The notes: generated by a model not told the origin, from the letters alone. A stretch of DNA of 38,084 nucleotides from FCB group bacterium (GCA_024231695.1 JAAEQF010000336.1:1-38084), one strand, 5' to 3'; counted from the first letter of the stretch, positions 8,852 through 17,748 are shown. A program made the numbers and translations.

Positions 8852-10981
8852 ATGAAAACTATAAAAGCCCTGACAGTATGCTGTCTGTGCCTGCTGGTAA
8901 TCGCCGTTGCCGGCCCGGTCTCGGGGAAAACCAAGGAGTTCGACTTCCCCGCGCTGAACAAAATTGAGATTCCGAAGCCGGACAAAGAGGTTATGGAAAA
9001 CGGCATGGTGCTCTATCTCCTCGAAGATCACACCCTGCCACGGATCAACCTTTCGGTAACCATCAACCGCTGCGGCTCCTATCTCGAACCGCCGAATCTG
9101 ATCGGTCTGGCTGATATGACCGGCGAGGTGATGCGTACCGGCGGTACGGCGACCATGACCGGCGATGAGATCGATGAAGAACTGGAAGCAATCGGCGCTT
9201 ACGTTGAAACCGGAATAGGAAGCGTTTCCGGATCAGCCGGCGCTAATGCACTGTCTGAATATGCCGAAACGATCGTCAGTATTCTGGCCGACGTTTTGCA
9301 GAATCCGGTTTTTGCCGAGGATAAGGTCGAATTGGCCCGTACCAGCGCCAAATCGGGCATTTCGCGGCGAAATGATGATCCGATGCAAATAACTATTCGT
9401 GAATTTCGTAAGCTGATGTACGGCCCTGAGTCTCCCTACGCCCGTCACACCGAGTATGCCACAATCGATGGCGTCACCCGTGACGACATGGTCAATTTTC
9501 ACAAGATGGTGGTACAGCCGAATAATATCCAAATGGCCATCTATGGTGATTTTGACAAGGCCAATGTAATCGGCTTGATCAATCGTTATTTCGGTGACTG
9601 GGCCAAAGGCGAGATGGAAATTCCTCCGCCACCGGATGTGGATTATAATTTCACTCCGACGGTCAATTATGCCGAGAAAACCGATGTCAACCAATCCAAT
9701 ATTTTAATTGGTCACATCGGCGGTAAAATGGGCGATCCCGACTACCCGAAAACCATCGTCATGAATTCGATTCTCGGTGGATCTTTCGGCAGTCGTATCA
9801 CCGATAATGTCCGTTCCAAAAAAGGGCTGGCTTATGCCGCTTCTGCCCGCTACAGTTTCAACTATGATTATCCCGGTTGGTTCTACGCTTTTGCGGCCAC
9901 AAAATCGGAAAGCACGGCCGAAGCCATCAAAGAAATAAAGAAGCAAATCGAGTCGATGCAGACCGATCCGGCTACGCCGGAAGAGATGCGCAAGGCCAAG
10001 GACGGTTGGCTGAATTCCTTTGTTTTCAATTTCGACAGCAAGGGAAAGATTCTCGGCCGCATGATGACCTATGATTATTATGGCATGCCCGAGGATTATC
10101 TGCAGCAGCTCAAGGAAGGGGTCGAGAAGGTCACGCCCGAGGATGTGATCGAGGTTGCTCAGCGCAAACTCAATCCCGAAAACCTGCAGATTATTGTCAC
10201 CGGTAAGGGAGAGGATTTTGACGAACCGCTCTCGACTTTCGGAGAAGTTACCGATATCGATCTAACCATCCCTTCGCCGGAATCGGAAGAGTTTGAAGCT
10301 ACCGAAGAGGAATTGGCCAAAGGCAAAGAAATGCTGATGCTGGCCGCCAACGCCTGCGGTGGTGTGGCTAATTTCAAGAAGGTCACGACAATCAATAAAC
10401 ACGCCAAAATGACTCTTAACATGCCTCAGGGAGCCATGACCCTCGATGTAACCAGCATAGATGTCCTGCCCGATAAGACGGCGCAGATCATGAAAACGCC
10501 AATGGGCGAACAGAAAGAGATTTTTGATGGTGAATTCGGCTGGGTGATGGCCGCTGAACAGGTTCAACCGATGTCGAACGATGATGTCGCCGAACAGAAA
10601 AAATCGCAATCGCGCAGTATGATCACGATTTTTGCCAATGCCGATGCCCCTGATTTCAAAGTCGCTTTCAAAGGTGAGGCTGATTTTGCGGGCCAGCGCG
10701 TCTCCCGGCTCGATTTCCTAACGGCCGAGGGTGCGCAGTTTACCATGTATCTCAACCCGACCGACAATATGCCCGCCGGTACTCGCCATATGGGCAAGAC
10801 CATGATGGGGCCGGGTGAAATCGTGGCGACCTATGGTGAATTCGCCAAATACGGTGATATCTATCAGCCCGGTACGACCAAACTGGATATGGGCGGTATG
10901 GTCATTGATATCGAAGTGGTTTCCATCGAAATCAACGGCGAGATCGACCAAACCATTTTTGATCGCCCGGAGGGGATATAA
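8852..10981 (+). CDS. Inactive M16 partner with C-terminal extension
   Basis: This 709-residue protein has a signal peptide and an M16 fold (about 45-460), but the HxxEH position reads DMTGE (residues 88-92), so zinc binding and catalysis are not expected. The motif for the second M16 half is normal (substrate-positioning region RSKKGLAYAAS). About 230 extra residues follow. They end in a beta-rich sequence closing with IFDRP, which resembles LolA/lipoprotein-sorting folds; this last point is inference. A GGAGG site lies 11 nt before ATG 8852, and the gene is 17 bp after the active M16 gene, indicating one operon. It is probably the structural partner of that peptidase. Confidence 0.85.
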   Translation: MKTIKALTVCCLCLLVIAVAGPVSGKTKEFDFPALNKIEIPKPDKEVMENGMVLYLLEDHTLPRINLSVTINRCGSYLEPPNLIGLADMTGEVMRTGGTATMTGDEIDEELEAIGAYVETGIGSVSGSAGANALSEYAETIVSILADVLQNPVFAEDKVELARTSAKSGISRRNDDPMQITIREFRKLMYGPESPYARHTEYATIDGVTRDDMVNFHKMVVQPNNIQMAIYGDFDKANVIGLINRYFGDWAKGEMEIPPPPDVDYNFTPTVNYAEKTDVNQSNILIGHIGGKMGDPDYPKTIVMNSILGGSFGSRITDNVRSKKGLAYAASARYSFNYDYPGWFYAFAATKSESTAEAIKEIKKQIESMQTDPATPEEMRKAKDGWLNSFVFNFDSKGKILGRMMTYDYYGMPEDYLQQLKEGVEKVTPEDVIEVAQRKLNPENLQIIVTGKGEDFDEPLSTFGEVTDIDLTIPSPESEEFEATEEELAKGKEMLMLAANACGGVANFKKVTTINKHAKMTLNMPQGAMTLDVTSIDVLPDKTAQIMKTPMGEQKEIFDGEFGWVMAAEQVQPMSNDDVAEQKKSQSRSMITIFANADAPDFKVAFKGEADFAGQRVSRLDFLTAEGAQFTMYLNPTDNMPAGTRHMGKTMMGPGEIVATYGEFAKYGDIYQPGTTKLDMGGMVIDIEVVSIEINGEIDQTIFDRPEGI

Positions 10982-11037
10982 GCATCAGGTAAGGCGTGAT
11001 CGCGACAGCGATTTTGCAAAACACACAAGAGTAAGTG

Positions 11038-11070
11038 CCCGGCGGATTTGGTTATCCGCCGGGTTTTTTT
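11038..11070 (+). terminator. Intrinsic terminator of the M16 operon
   Basis: CCCGGCGGAT (11038-11047) pairs perfectly with ATCCGCCGGG (11054-11063) across a 6-nt loop and is followed by seven T residues. It lies 57 bp after the stop of the second M16 gene. Confidence 0.9.
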
Positions 11071-11137
11071 GAGTTGGCCGATGATCGGTCCGCTAAATGG
11101 CCTGTTGAAAGTGCAAAACATGGCATGGTTGCGGCGG

Positions 11138-11243
11138 GTCTTGCGATATCGCGATAGCGGTATTGTGTGACCTGCCGCTTTGAATAGCATTACTTATGTG
11201 TCAGGTCACACGCCCGCCTTTGGCGAACGCAAGACCTGACACA
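11138..11243. repeat. Nested inverted repeats in intergenic region
   Basis: The 10982-11418 gap has no gene. Inside it, 11197-11207 (TGTGTCAGGTC) pairs with 11233-11243. The overlapping 11202-11210 can instead pair with 11166-11174 (TGTGACCTG). GGTCTTGCG (11138-11146) pairs with 11228-11236, and GCGATATCGC (11143-11152) is a palindrome. The element lies upstream of the candidate promoter at 11319, so a repeat element seems more likely than a leader RNA. Confidence 0.55.
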
Positions 11244-11318
11244 ACAATTTGATAGGTTTACCGACAAACCCTAAAACTCCTGTCCTCCCTTAACCACATC
11301 ACATCGGCAATAATTTCA

Positions 11319-11348
11319 TTGACATCGAATATTAGATTGGACTATCTT
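11319..11348 (+). promoter_or_regulatory. Candidate sigma-70 promoter for 11419 gene
   Basis: TTGACA (11319-11324), an 18-nt spacer and TATCTT (11343-11348) lie about 70 bp before ATG 11419. The -35 is perfect; the -10 is partial. Confidence 0.5.
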
Positions 11349-11418
11349 GTCTTCATAGTACAACGAACTTATCAGATCTGAGTAAAAGGCTTTGATTATT
11401 CCTTTTAGGAGGTCGGCA

Positions 11419-12351
11419 ATGTTTCAGTTAAAAGGTACTGTAAAGCAAATAACAATTATGGTTTTTATGGTTATGGGAATGCTGGTTTTTCTTGGGAGTA
11501 TGGCCGGCGCCAAAGATATTTCCGATAAGTTGACCATACCGAAAGCCGACGAAAGCCAGATTGTTACTCTCAAAGACGGAACTCAACTGGTCGGTCGCAT
11601 AACTAAGATCGAAGCGGAAAATATCACTTTCGAATCTCAGTTGGGTGAAACAACCCTTGCCATTGACACTATAATCGACGTTAAAGTGATTTCCAAGTCG
11701 GCCATGAAAGGCGGCTCATACTGGTTCCCCAATCCCAATCGGACCAGACTGTATATGGCCCCCACCGGGCATACTCTGAAAGCCGGAACCGGATATTTCG
11801 CCGATGTTTATATATTCTTTCCGAGTATTGCTTATGGCCTCACCAATAATATCACTTTATCCGGTGGTATGTCGATTTTCCCCGGGGTGGATATCAGCAA
11901 TCAGCTTCTCTATTTAAATCCGAAAATCGGCTTTAATGTGAAAGAGAATCTGGATGTCGCCGCCAGCGCATTGATAATCAGGCTTCCCGATATCGGCGAT
12001 ATAGGTGATATCGATATCGACGACGACCCGATTGAAATCGGTATTCTGTTTGGTACAGCCACTTATGGCAGCGAAGATAAAAGCCTGACGGCCGGATTGG
12101 GTTTTGGGTTTGCCCAGGGAGACATCGCCGATAAACCGGCGGTACTCTTGGGGGGAGAGTATAGATTTTCTCGCCGAGTATCTTTTGTCAGTGAAAACTG
12201 GGTGTTTCCGGAAGTGGACCAGCCGTTGCTATCCTATGGCCTGAGATTTTTCGGGGAGAGTCTGGCGGTGGACTTGGCTTTTTTCAATGTCCTTGACGAT
12301 GATGCCATTTTCCCCGGCATCCCCTATATCGACTTCGTCTGGAATTTTTAG
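11419..12351 (+). CDS. Predicted outer-membrane or periplasmic beta protein
   Basis: This 310-residue protein of unrecognised family begins with a signal sequence (hydrophobic stretch IMVFMVMGMLVFLGSMAGA). A small SH3-like segment follows at about residues 45-95 (LKDGTQLVGRITKIEAENIT), and the remainder is alternating beta strands (SIAYGLTNNITLSGGMSIFP, AVDLAFFNVL) ending in an aromatic WNF, typical of outer-membrane barrels. AGGAGG (11407-11412) precedes ATG 11419 by 6 nt, so the in-frame upstream start at 11392 is unlikely. It stands alone between a terminator and an AT-rich gene. Function is not known. Confidence 0.75.
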   Translation: MFQLKGTVKQITIMVFMVMGMLVFLGSMAGAKDISDKLTIPKADESQIVTLKDGTQLVGRITKIEAENITFESQLGETTLAIDTIIDVKVISKSAMKGGSYWFPNPNRTRLYMAPTGHTLKAGTGYFADVYIFFPSIAYGLTNNITLSGGMSIFPGVDISNQLLYLNPKIGFNVKENLDVAASALIIRLPDIGDIGDIDIDDDPIEIGILFGTATYGSEDKSLTAGLGFGFAQGDIADKPAVLLGGEYRFSRRVSFVSENWVFPEVDQPLLSYGLRFFGESLAVDLAFFNVLDDDAIFPGIPYIDFVWNF

Positions 12352-12374
12352 CAAGAACTGCTGACTAAAGCATA

Positions 12375-12400
12375 AAGGCGGGATCAATGCGATTCCGCCC
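12375..12400 (+). terminator. Weak hairpin after 11419 gene
   Basis: GGCGGGA and TTCCGCC form a 7-bp stem with one G-U pair around ATCAATGCG-type loop sequence shortly after the stop at 12351. No T run follows, so termination here is uncertain. Confidence 0.3.
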
Positions 12401-12453
12401 TAATTGAGAAGAAAAGGGTATTGCGTCCATATAAAAAAAAACGTCGCAGGCTA

Positions 12454-12481
12454 TTGACAATTCGATTGAATGAGCTAATAT
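12454..12481 (+). promoter_or_regulatory. Candidate promoter for 12533 gene
   Basis: TTGACA (12454-12459), 16-nt spacer and TAATAT (12476-12481) lie 51 bp before ATG 12533. Confidence 0.5.
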
Positions 12482-12532
12482 ACCAACTATATATAACATC
12501 ACTTGTCTTGGTAGTAATTGCACTGGGGAAGC

Positions 12533-13798
12533 ATGAATCAATTTTTTGTTGATTATTGGCCAACAATTGTTTCAATAATCGGCGTTATTTCTGCCCTTAT
12601 TTCACAATATAAAATGATACTGGAAATTAGGCTGGTAAAAGCTCAGCTTGGACTATTAAAAGATAAGAATTATACTGCTTCAGATGATTCCAGTATATTG
12701 GTGAAACCGACTGAACGACAAATCCAACGGCTTGGCAGATCATCCAAAATTACAACAACGCTTATAGTCCTGATTTCCGGCACAGTCATATTTATGAATT
12801 TAAAGCTTAATGAAACTGAGAATAAGCTTCAATTGACGTTATCTGCTTCAGAACAGAATGACCCGGTTTATCATAAAAAGTTGGCCGAAAAACTTGATCA
12901 TTTGGCGCTACTTAAGGTGGAAACAGATTCTCTTAAAAATGAAATCCATAATAATGAAAAAGAATATAGCAAAATCAGTATAACATATTTATCAATGCTG
13001 GATTCAAGAAGCCAGAATACTTCCCTAAAGTCATCGATAGAGGACGAAGTTAATTATTTGAAGTTCGCCAAAAGTACTAAAAAAACTCAAGTGGGCATTG
13101 TTTATGTGGCTATTAAAGACATTTCTGCAACAAATGCAAATATTGTGGAAATCATAAACAAAATGAGGTTTAAAAACGAAAAATTACGCGGATTAAAAAC
13201 TAAATTATTAAAGGGTCTGGTTGTTGAATCACATCGGGTTTTGGCAATGGAACCAATTGAATTCTACATAGCGCACCTGAACCCTATACAAGCAGTTCCG
13301 TACTCCTCGGGTTCGCCTGCGAGCCAATATTATACAACGATGAAAGGATCTGGCGATACACATTATAATAATGCTTCAAATAGTTGGCCTGAATCTGGAC
13401 TTAGTGATTCCGGGATTGCGGCTATTTTGTATCGAGATGATATTTTGACTTTGGTTCGATCACAAATCAAATTGACAAAATATTATAATGATGAATTAAT
13501 TGATTACAATGATGCAATGCATTCTGAAATTCAGGCAATTAAGAAAAAACTTGGCGACGCCACAATGGATGTCAATAAACTAAAAAACGAAATCGAAGAT
13601 ATTAAAATGAAAAGGGATGAGCTAAATATCGATGTTCAACTGTTGGAGGAGGAATTTACCAGTACAGTGAATATTTATAGCGAGGAATGGACAAAATACG
13701 AAAATCTGATTGGCGATTTCAATATGGAATACCGAAGGCAATTAATTCTTTTTGATGAGATTTCAGAGATTCGATTGGAGTTGGAGCTTCAGAAGTGA
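12533..13798 (+). CDS. Orphan membrane-anchored coiled-coil protein
   Basis: This 421-residue protein is not recognised. It has two predicted membrane segments (about residues 8-26, and about 76-95 in TTTLIVLISGTVIFMNLKL). A long heptad-like coiled coil follows from about 98 to 180, then a central Gly/Ser/Asn-rich region (about 245-300) and a second coiled coil to the C-terminus (about 310-420). The gene is visibly more AT-rich than its neighbours (AAT, AAA and ATT codons dominate). It stands alone with its own promoter, which together suggest lateral acquisition. GGGGA sits just before ATG 12533; an in-frame TTG at 12518 is the alternative. No signal, enzyme or defence motif was identified. 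Confidence 0.75.
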   Translation: MNQFFVDYWPTIVSIIGVISALISQYKMILEIRLVKAQLGLLKDKNYTASDDSSILVKPTERQIQRLGRSSKITTTLIVLISGTVIFMNLKLNETENKLQLTLSASEQNDPVYHKKLAEKLDHLALLKVETDSLKNEIHNNEKEYSKISITYLSMLDSRSQNTSLKSSIEDEVNYLKFAKSTKKTQVGIVYVAIKDISATNANIVEIINKMRFKNEKLRGLKTKLLKGLVVESHRVLAMEPIEFYIAHLNPIQAVPYSSGSPASQYYTTMKGSGDTHYNNASNSWPESGLSDSGIAAILYRDDILTLVRSQIKLTKYYNDELIDYNDAMHSEIQAIKKKLGDATMDVNKLKNEIEDIKMKRDELNIDVQLLEEEFTSTVNIYSEEWTKYENLIGDFNMEYRRQLILFDEISEIRLELELQK

Positions 13799-13936
13799 AC
13801 CCGGCGGGTTGAAATCTTTACTTCTGCTTTTACCGAGCGTAGCATTTATTCTATTATTATATAATTATAAGCTGTGACTCTTCTCAATCTTCGCTATTAT
13901 TTGATGGAGAAGAAATCTCATAGCAATACGGAACAA

Positions 13937-14764
13937 TCATAAATTGCTATCAAAAAACTCGGCGGATTTTGTCAGCACCAAGTCCAGCTTATCGTTACTG
14001 CCCTCAAAGGGATGTTTGGCGCCGAAAGTGTGACCCGTGTCGGGGACAATCAACAGTTCGCTTTTATCCGGATTGGCCCATGAAAATATTTCCTGCGCTT
14101 CGGCCACCGGGACGCCTTCGTCATCCTGGCCGTGTATCACCAGCAGGGGCGGCCTGAGGTTTTTGACGGCCTTTTCGATATTGAGCCTGTCATCGTTCAG
14201 CTCCATATCCTCCAGCAGGGTCGCATTGAGACGCATCACCTGACCGGTGCGCTGGTTGATGACCGAGAGATGACCTTTGCGCCTCCAATTTTCGACCGCT
14301 TCGTGCGAATACCGGTTCCATCTGGCTACCGAAGACCAGACCACGGCCGCCTTGATCGCTTTCTTTTGCGCCGTGGTGGCCAGAGTTATCCCGCCGCCTC
14401 GGCTGTGGCCCAGCAGGCCGACTGTCGGATTATTGACCGGTCCGAAAAAACCGTTTCGATAAGCATCAATCAGTTCCGACAGTTCGCGTTGTTCGCGCGA
14501 GAATGTGTTTTGTGCGAATTTTTTATCCTCGGTGAATTCGGTCAGGTTGTCGCCAATGCCGTTATGCGAAAAATTGAAGGTCAGAGCAAAAAAGCCTTTT
14601 GCGGCCAGAAATTCGCCGATATACGGCACGAAACCCCAGTCCTTGAATCCTTTAAATCCGTGGACATAGACAATACAGCGAGCGTTCTCCTTGCGGTTTT
14701 CGCCATAGGCCGTGACCCGAAGAAGCTCACCATCCGAGCAGGTATATTCAAAATCTTTTTTCAT
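13937..14764 (-). CDS. Alpha/beta hydrolase (dienelactone hydrolase/esterase type)
   Basis: This 275-residue protein has the alpha/beta-hydrolase fold: the oxyanion loop region YVHGFKGFKDWG, the nucleophile elbow GHSRGG, the acid in IHGQDDEGVP and the catalytic histidine in DTGHTFG. No signal peptide is visible, so it is probably cytoplasmic. I prefer ATG 14764; the longer frame needs a TTG start at 14800 and lacks a ribosome site. It lies downstream of motB on the same strand but 104 bp away, so linkage is uncertain. The substrate cannot be predicted. Confidence 0.85.
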   Translation of the reverse strand: MKKDFEYTCSDGELLRVTAYGENRKENARCIVYVHGFKGFKDWGFVPYIGEFLAAKGFFALTFNFSHNGIGDNLTEFTEDKKFAQNTFSREQRELSELIDAYRNGFFGPVNNPTVGLLGHSRGGGITLATTAQKKAIKAAVVWSSVARWNRYSHEAVENWRRKGHLSVINQRTGQVMRLNATLLEDMELNDDRLNIEKAVKNLRPPLLVIHGQDDEGVPVAEAQEIFSWANPDKSELLIVPDTGHTFGAKHPFEGSNDKLDLVLTKSAEFFDSNL

Positions 14765-14867
14765 AATCGCCAATATCGCCTTTGACTGGCCAAAAAGCAA
14801 GAAGCCGGGGGATTAAAGAATTATCCGTCCGGCTTCCTTGGGAAAGAGATTTTTGTGGATTTGAGGT

Positions 14868-15713
14868 TTAACCCTCTTTAGACATGATGATCGGCGCTTT
14901 GTAATCGTCTCCGGGCGAGGGTTTTCCGGTAAAGCGATTGAGGACGAGAATGGTAATCCGGCGATTGCGGGGATCGTAGGGATCGTCTTTGATTCGCAGT
15001 TTATTTTCGGCATAGCCGCGTACTTGATAGACCTGTCCAGGATTGAGTTTTGATTCCATCATAGCTCGACGGGCAGCGTTGGCTCGGTCGGCCGAGAGTT
15101 CCCAATTGGTGTAATGCTCACCGCGACCGGGATCGGCTCCGTCGGTGTGGCCCTCGATAACCAGTTGATTGGAGAGTTTACCCAGTTCCATGGCGATGGT
15201 CTTAAGGATCAGTTCGCCTTTAAGACTGAGAGTTGCCGAGCCGCGTTTGAAGAAACGTATCTGATCACTGCCCTCAATCAGTTGAATCCGCAAGCCTTCG
15301 CGAGTGACTTCGAGTTCGATATGATTTTTAAGTACATTCAGACCGGGCATTTCCTCGATAGTGGATCTCAGGCGTGTGGCCAGATCTTCCATTTCCCGTT
15401 TCATCTGTTCTTCAATGGTTTCGGTGGATTTTTGCTTTTCCGATCCGGCGCCCATTTTCAGAACACCCTGTCCGCCTTTGAGCAGACCGGCCTGATAGGC
15501 CTTGGTATAGCCAACGGGGTCTTTGAAATAACCCTCGACAGCCTGTTTTACCTCGTCGGTTTGATTGACCAGCCACATGACCAGAAAGAGGGCAAACATG
15601 GCCGTCATAAAATCCGCCAGCGCAACTTTCCAGGCGCCGCCATGATGACCAGCATGCTTGGAATATTTTTTAACGATAATGATCGGTTGATCTTTTTTAG
15701 TTTCCTCGGTCAT
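14868..15713 (-). CDS. motB: Flagellar stator protein MotB
   Basis: This 281-residue protein has a short cytoplasmic N-terminus, one membrane helix (about 34-50) carrying the proton-binding aspartate D34 in ALADFMTAMFALFLVMW, a plug/linker region and a C-terminal OmpA-like peptidoglycan-binding domain (about 150-260, with EGHTDGAD and SADRANAARRAM). It would form the stator with MotA and anchor it to the cell wall. It follows motA by 5 bp. No other flagellar genes lie in the window. The OmpA domain is complete. Confidence 0.95.
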   Translation of the reverse strand: MTEETKKDQPIIIVKKYSKHAGHHGGAWKVALADFMTAMFALFLVMWLVNQTDEVKQAVEGYFKDPVGYTKAYQAGLLKGGQGVLKMGAGSEKQKSTETIEEQMKREMEDLATRLRSTIEEMPGLNVLKNHIELEVTREGLRIQLIEGSDQIRFFKRGSATLSLKGELILKTIAMELGKLSNQLVIEGHTDGADPGRGEHYTNWELSADRANAARRAMMESKLNPGQVYQVRGYAENKLRIKDDPYDPRNRRITILVLNRFTGKPSPGDDYKAPIIMSKEG

Positions 15714-15718
15714 TGTGC

Positions 15719-16576
15719 TCAGCTCTTTCGAGTTTCTTTACAGGCGTCTTCCAGTTCAATAAACGACGGGCGTACTTCAGATGAGATCGAACGACGACCG
15801 TATTCAACGGCGATTGATGGCGGAAAACCTTTACAGAAAGCCAGCAGGCATTGTTTGAGGCAAACCATATAGGCGCCGTCAGCATGGTTGCGGCTTTTCA
15901 TACTGCTGGCCAATGGTCCGACGAAACCGTAGCAAAGAAGAATTCCGAGGAAAGTTCCGACCAACGCTGCACCGACTTTGTGACCGATAACCTCCGGCGG
16001 CCCGCCGATGGAGGCCATCGTTATAACTACGCCCAACACTGCGGCGACGATACCGAGACCGGGAAGCGAGTCGGAAACCGTACTTAGGATAGTGGGCGCC
16101 TGGCTGATTTCCTCGTGATGGATGTCCAGATCGACATCAAGCAGGGCTTCCAGTTCATGTGGCTGGACCGATCCGGTGATAATCAAGCGCATGGTATCGG
16201 CCATGAAATCGATGGCATGATGATTTTGCAGAAAGGATTGATAACGCCCGATGACCTCCGACTCCAGCGGCTTTTCTATATGAGATTCAAGCCCGACCAG
16301 ACCTTCGCGGCGGGCAATGTTGAATATCTCATAGAGCATGACCATCTGGTCCGTAAAATCTTGTTTGGCATATCCCGAACCCAAAGCGCCGATGACTTGC
16401 TTGACCATATCCTTCAAAACATGCATGGGAGTCATAACCAGAAGTGATCCGAGAGCCGCGCCTCCGATGATGAGGAGTTCAAGAGGTTGGTAAAGAGCCA
16501 TGATAGCCCCCCCCTCAAGGACATATCCGGTAAGCACGGAACCAATAACAACGAGAAACCCTACGATAATAAGCAT
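15719..16576 (-). CDS. motA: Flagellar stator protein MotA
   Basis: This 285-residue protein has four predicted membrane segments, two near the N-terminus (about 1-22, 32-52) and two after a cytoplasmic domain (about 155-180, 190-212). The conserved MotA stretch DSLPGLGIVAAVLGVVITM carries the proline needed for torque generation, and GFVGPLASSM the second one. It forms the proton channel with MotB, encoded immediately downstream. AAGGAT precedes the ATG. The presence of the pair implies the cell swims. Confidence 0.95.
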   Translation of the reverse strand: MLIIVGFLVVIGSVLTGYVLEGGAIMALYQPLELLIIGGAALGSLLVMTPMHVLKDMVKQVIGALGSGYAKQDFTDQMVMLYEIFNIARREGLVGLESHIEKPLESEVIGRYQSFLQNHHAIDFMADTMRLIITGSVQPHELEALLDVDLDIHHEEISQAPTILSTVSDSLPGLGIVAAVLGVVITMASIGGPPEVIGHKVGAALVGTFLGILLCYGFVGPLASSMKSRNHADGAYMVCLKQCLLAFCKGFPPSIAVEYGRRSISSEVRPSFIELEDACKETRKS

Positions 16577-16756
16577 ATATTTATCTTATCCTTCCGATCG
16601 TCAGCAAATCACAGCGCGTCTATTAAGTCTATATCGACAAATAGGTTGTACTGTTTAGCCCAAATCGAACGATAGCTGTCGATTTGTGATTTAATTTCAG
16701 GGCAATTCCATGTCGGGCAGGGTCGTAGGAGATATTCAAATTTTCATTATTAACCG

Positions 16757-16780
16757 CCGGCCCCGATAATTCGGGGCCGG
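16757..16780 (-). terminator. Hairpin after last cysteine-rich peptide gene
   Basis: CCGGCCCCGA and TCGGGGCCGG form a perfect 10-bp stem with a TAAT loop, 19 bp after the stop of the 16799 gene. No T run follows on the minus strand, so it is terminator-like or RNA-stabilising. The region 16577-16756 has no gene. Confidence 0.5.
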
Positions 16781-16798
16781 TTTCGGTTTGAAGGCCGG

Positions 16799-17095
16799 TT
16801 AATCAAAGACAGGAGTTGGAAGGGCAATGGCTTCCAAACAACAAGTGGACGGCGGAGTTTCCTCAAGGCATACCCGGCCGGGGATTTCATCGCAGTGGTA
16901 ATAATAGTAGCCGATAACCTTGTGCGCCTGTTCGGTGCAAATCTTACTGTGCAGGGTAGTGCAATCCAGATGCAGAGTGCAGCCGCCGGGGCAGGGCAGA
17001 TTCGCTTCAGCCTGATCATTGAAGATAAAAGTTGTTCCCATCGTTAAACCAAAGACGATAAGAAACAGAGTCGAGAAGAGAGTTGTTCTTTTCAT
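16799..17095 (-). CDS. Secreted eight-cysteine mini-protein A
   Basis: This 98-residue protein has a signal peptide (about 1-32, ending QAEA) and a small mature domain with eight cysteines spaced C-x3-C-x5-C-x7-C-x14-C-x7-C-x8-CC. It is the most divergent of five related small proteins here and has a tyrosine run (GYYYYHC) where the others read PYYRY. The start chosen is ATG 17095, with GGAGG 8 nt upstream; a GTG two codons earlier is possible. It is the last cistron of the minus-strand cluster, after the first thioredoxin-like gene. The function is unknown; a secreted, disulfide-stabilised peptide is inferred. Confidence 0.75.
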   Translation of the reverse strand: MKRTTLFSTLFLIVFGLTMGTTFIFNDQAEANLPCPGGCTLHLDCTTLHSKICTEQAHKVIGYYYYHCDEIPGRVCLEETPPSTCCLEAIALPTPVFD

Positions 17096-17131
17096 GGTCA
17101 CTTCCTCCCATAAATACTACAGTGGTATGAT

Positions 17132-17160
17132 AACCTGTCTCCCATCTATCGGAGACAGTT
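17132..17160 (-). other. Intercistronic hairpin after thioredoxin-like gene 1
   Basis: TGTCTCC and GGAGACA pair, with extension to AAC/GTT across a one-base bulge, between the stop at 17173 and the peptide A start at 17095. It is one of six hairpins found after cistrons of this cluster. Confidence 0.55.
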
Positions 17161-17172
17161 GAACGGTATGGT

Positions 17173-17748
17173 CTATAGATGTTCGGCGAAATACTCACCG
17201 TCCAGAAAATTGCCGAAAACGCTGGCAACGAAACGAATATTCCTGTCAAGGCTGACACCGAAAACCGTTGGAAACGATCTAACACCCCAGATTTGGTCGA
17301 GATCGCCCATGTCGCAAAAATAATGATCGTACTTCTTGATATATTCGGAGAGTTCGCCCAGTTCGGATTCCTCGCCGGAAACGCCCACCAACAAGACAAT
17401 CCGGATATCCCGGTCACCGCCGGTCAGATCCAGGGTTTGCCATGTTTCCATCAGTGAGGCGCAGGCGCCGCAGCCGGGCATAACCACGGCGATAACCGTT
17501 TTCTGGGTTCCGATTATTTTCGCCGAGTTTAGCTCCTCACCGGATGAGGTTCGAACCGTCAGGGATGGCAAGCCTTTATCTATAACCAGATTCGAATAAT
17601 TGGGCAACGAGGCAGGGGAAGTGTCCGGTTGGCCGGTACCGCCGGCGAAACCGGCGCGAATGCCCAGGAAAACAGCGAGAAACAAAACCGTGGCGGCCAA
17701 AAGGACCAGAAACATGCCTGATTTTAAAGTGATTTGCCCGGATTCCAT
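17173..17748 (-). CDS. Membrane-anchored thioredoxin-fold protein 1 (CGAC)
   Basis: This 191-residue protein has an N-terminal membrane anchor (about 12-30, LFLAVFLGIRAG) and a periplasmic thioredoxin/TlpA-like domain. The redox motif is C93-G-A-C96 in VVMPGCGACASLMETW; a cis-proline loop is visible as SFPTVFGV, and a third cysteine occurs in YFCDMGD. ATG 17748 follows AAGGAG by 6-7 nt; the longer frame from 17775 is less likely. It is a paralogue of the 19499-20077 protein (shared LFLAVF-GIRAG, TVIAVV-PGC, YFCD, IRFVA, LDG motifs). Lying amid five cysteine-rich secreted proteins, it is a candidate catalyst for their disulfide formation, reduction or isomerisation. That role is inferred. Confidence 0.85.
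   Translation of the reverse strand: MESGQITLKSGMFLVLLAATVLFLAVFLGIRAGFAGGTGQPDTSPASLPNYSNLVIDKGLPSLTVRTSSGEELNSAKIIGTQKTVIAVVMPGCGACASLMETWQTLDLTGGDRDIRIVLLVGVSGEESELGELSEYIKKYDHYFCDMGDLDQIWGVRSFPTVFGVSLDRNIRFVASVFGNFLDGEYFAEHL

Noticed and set aside
15114-15872. 252-residue plus-strand open frame
   Set aside because: Antisense shadow of motB and the end of motA.
14868-16576. Zorya-type defence (ZorA/ZorB are MotA/MotB-like)
   Set aside because: Both proteins have ordinary stator length and motifs, MotA lacks the long ZorA coiled-coil tail, and no ZorC/D/E genes are adjacent.
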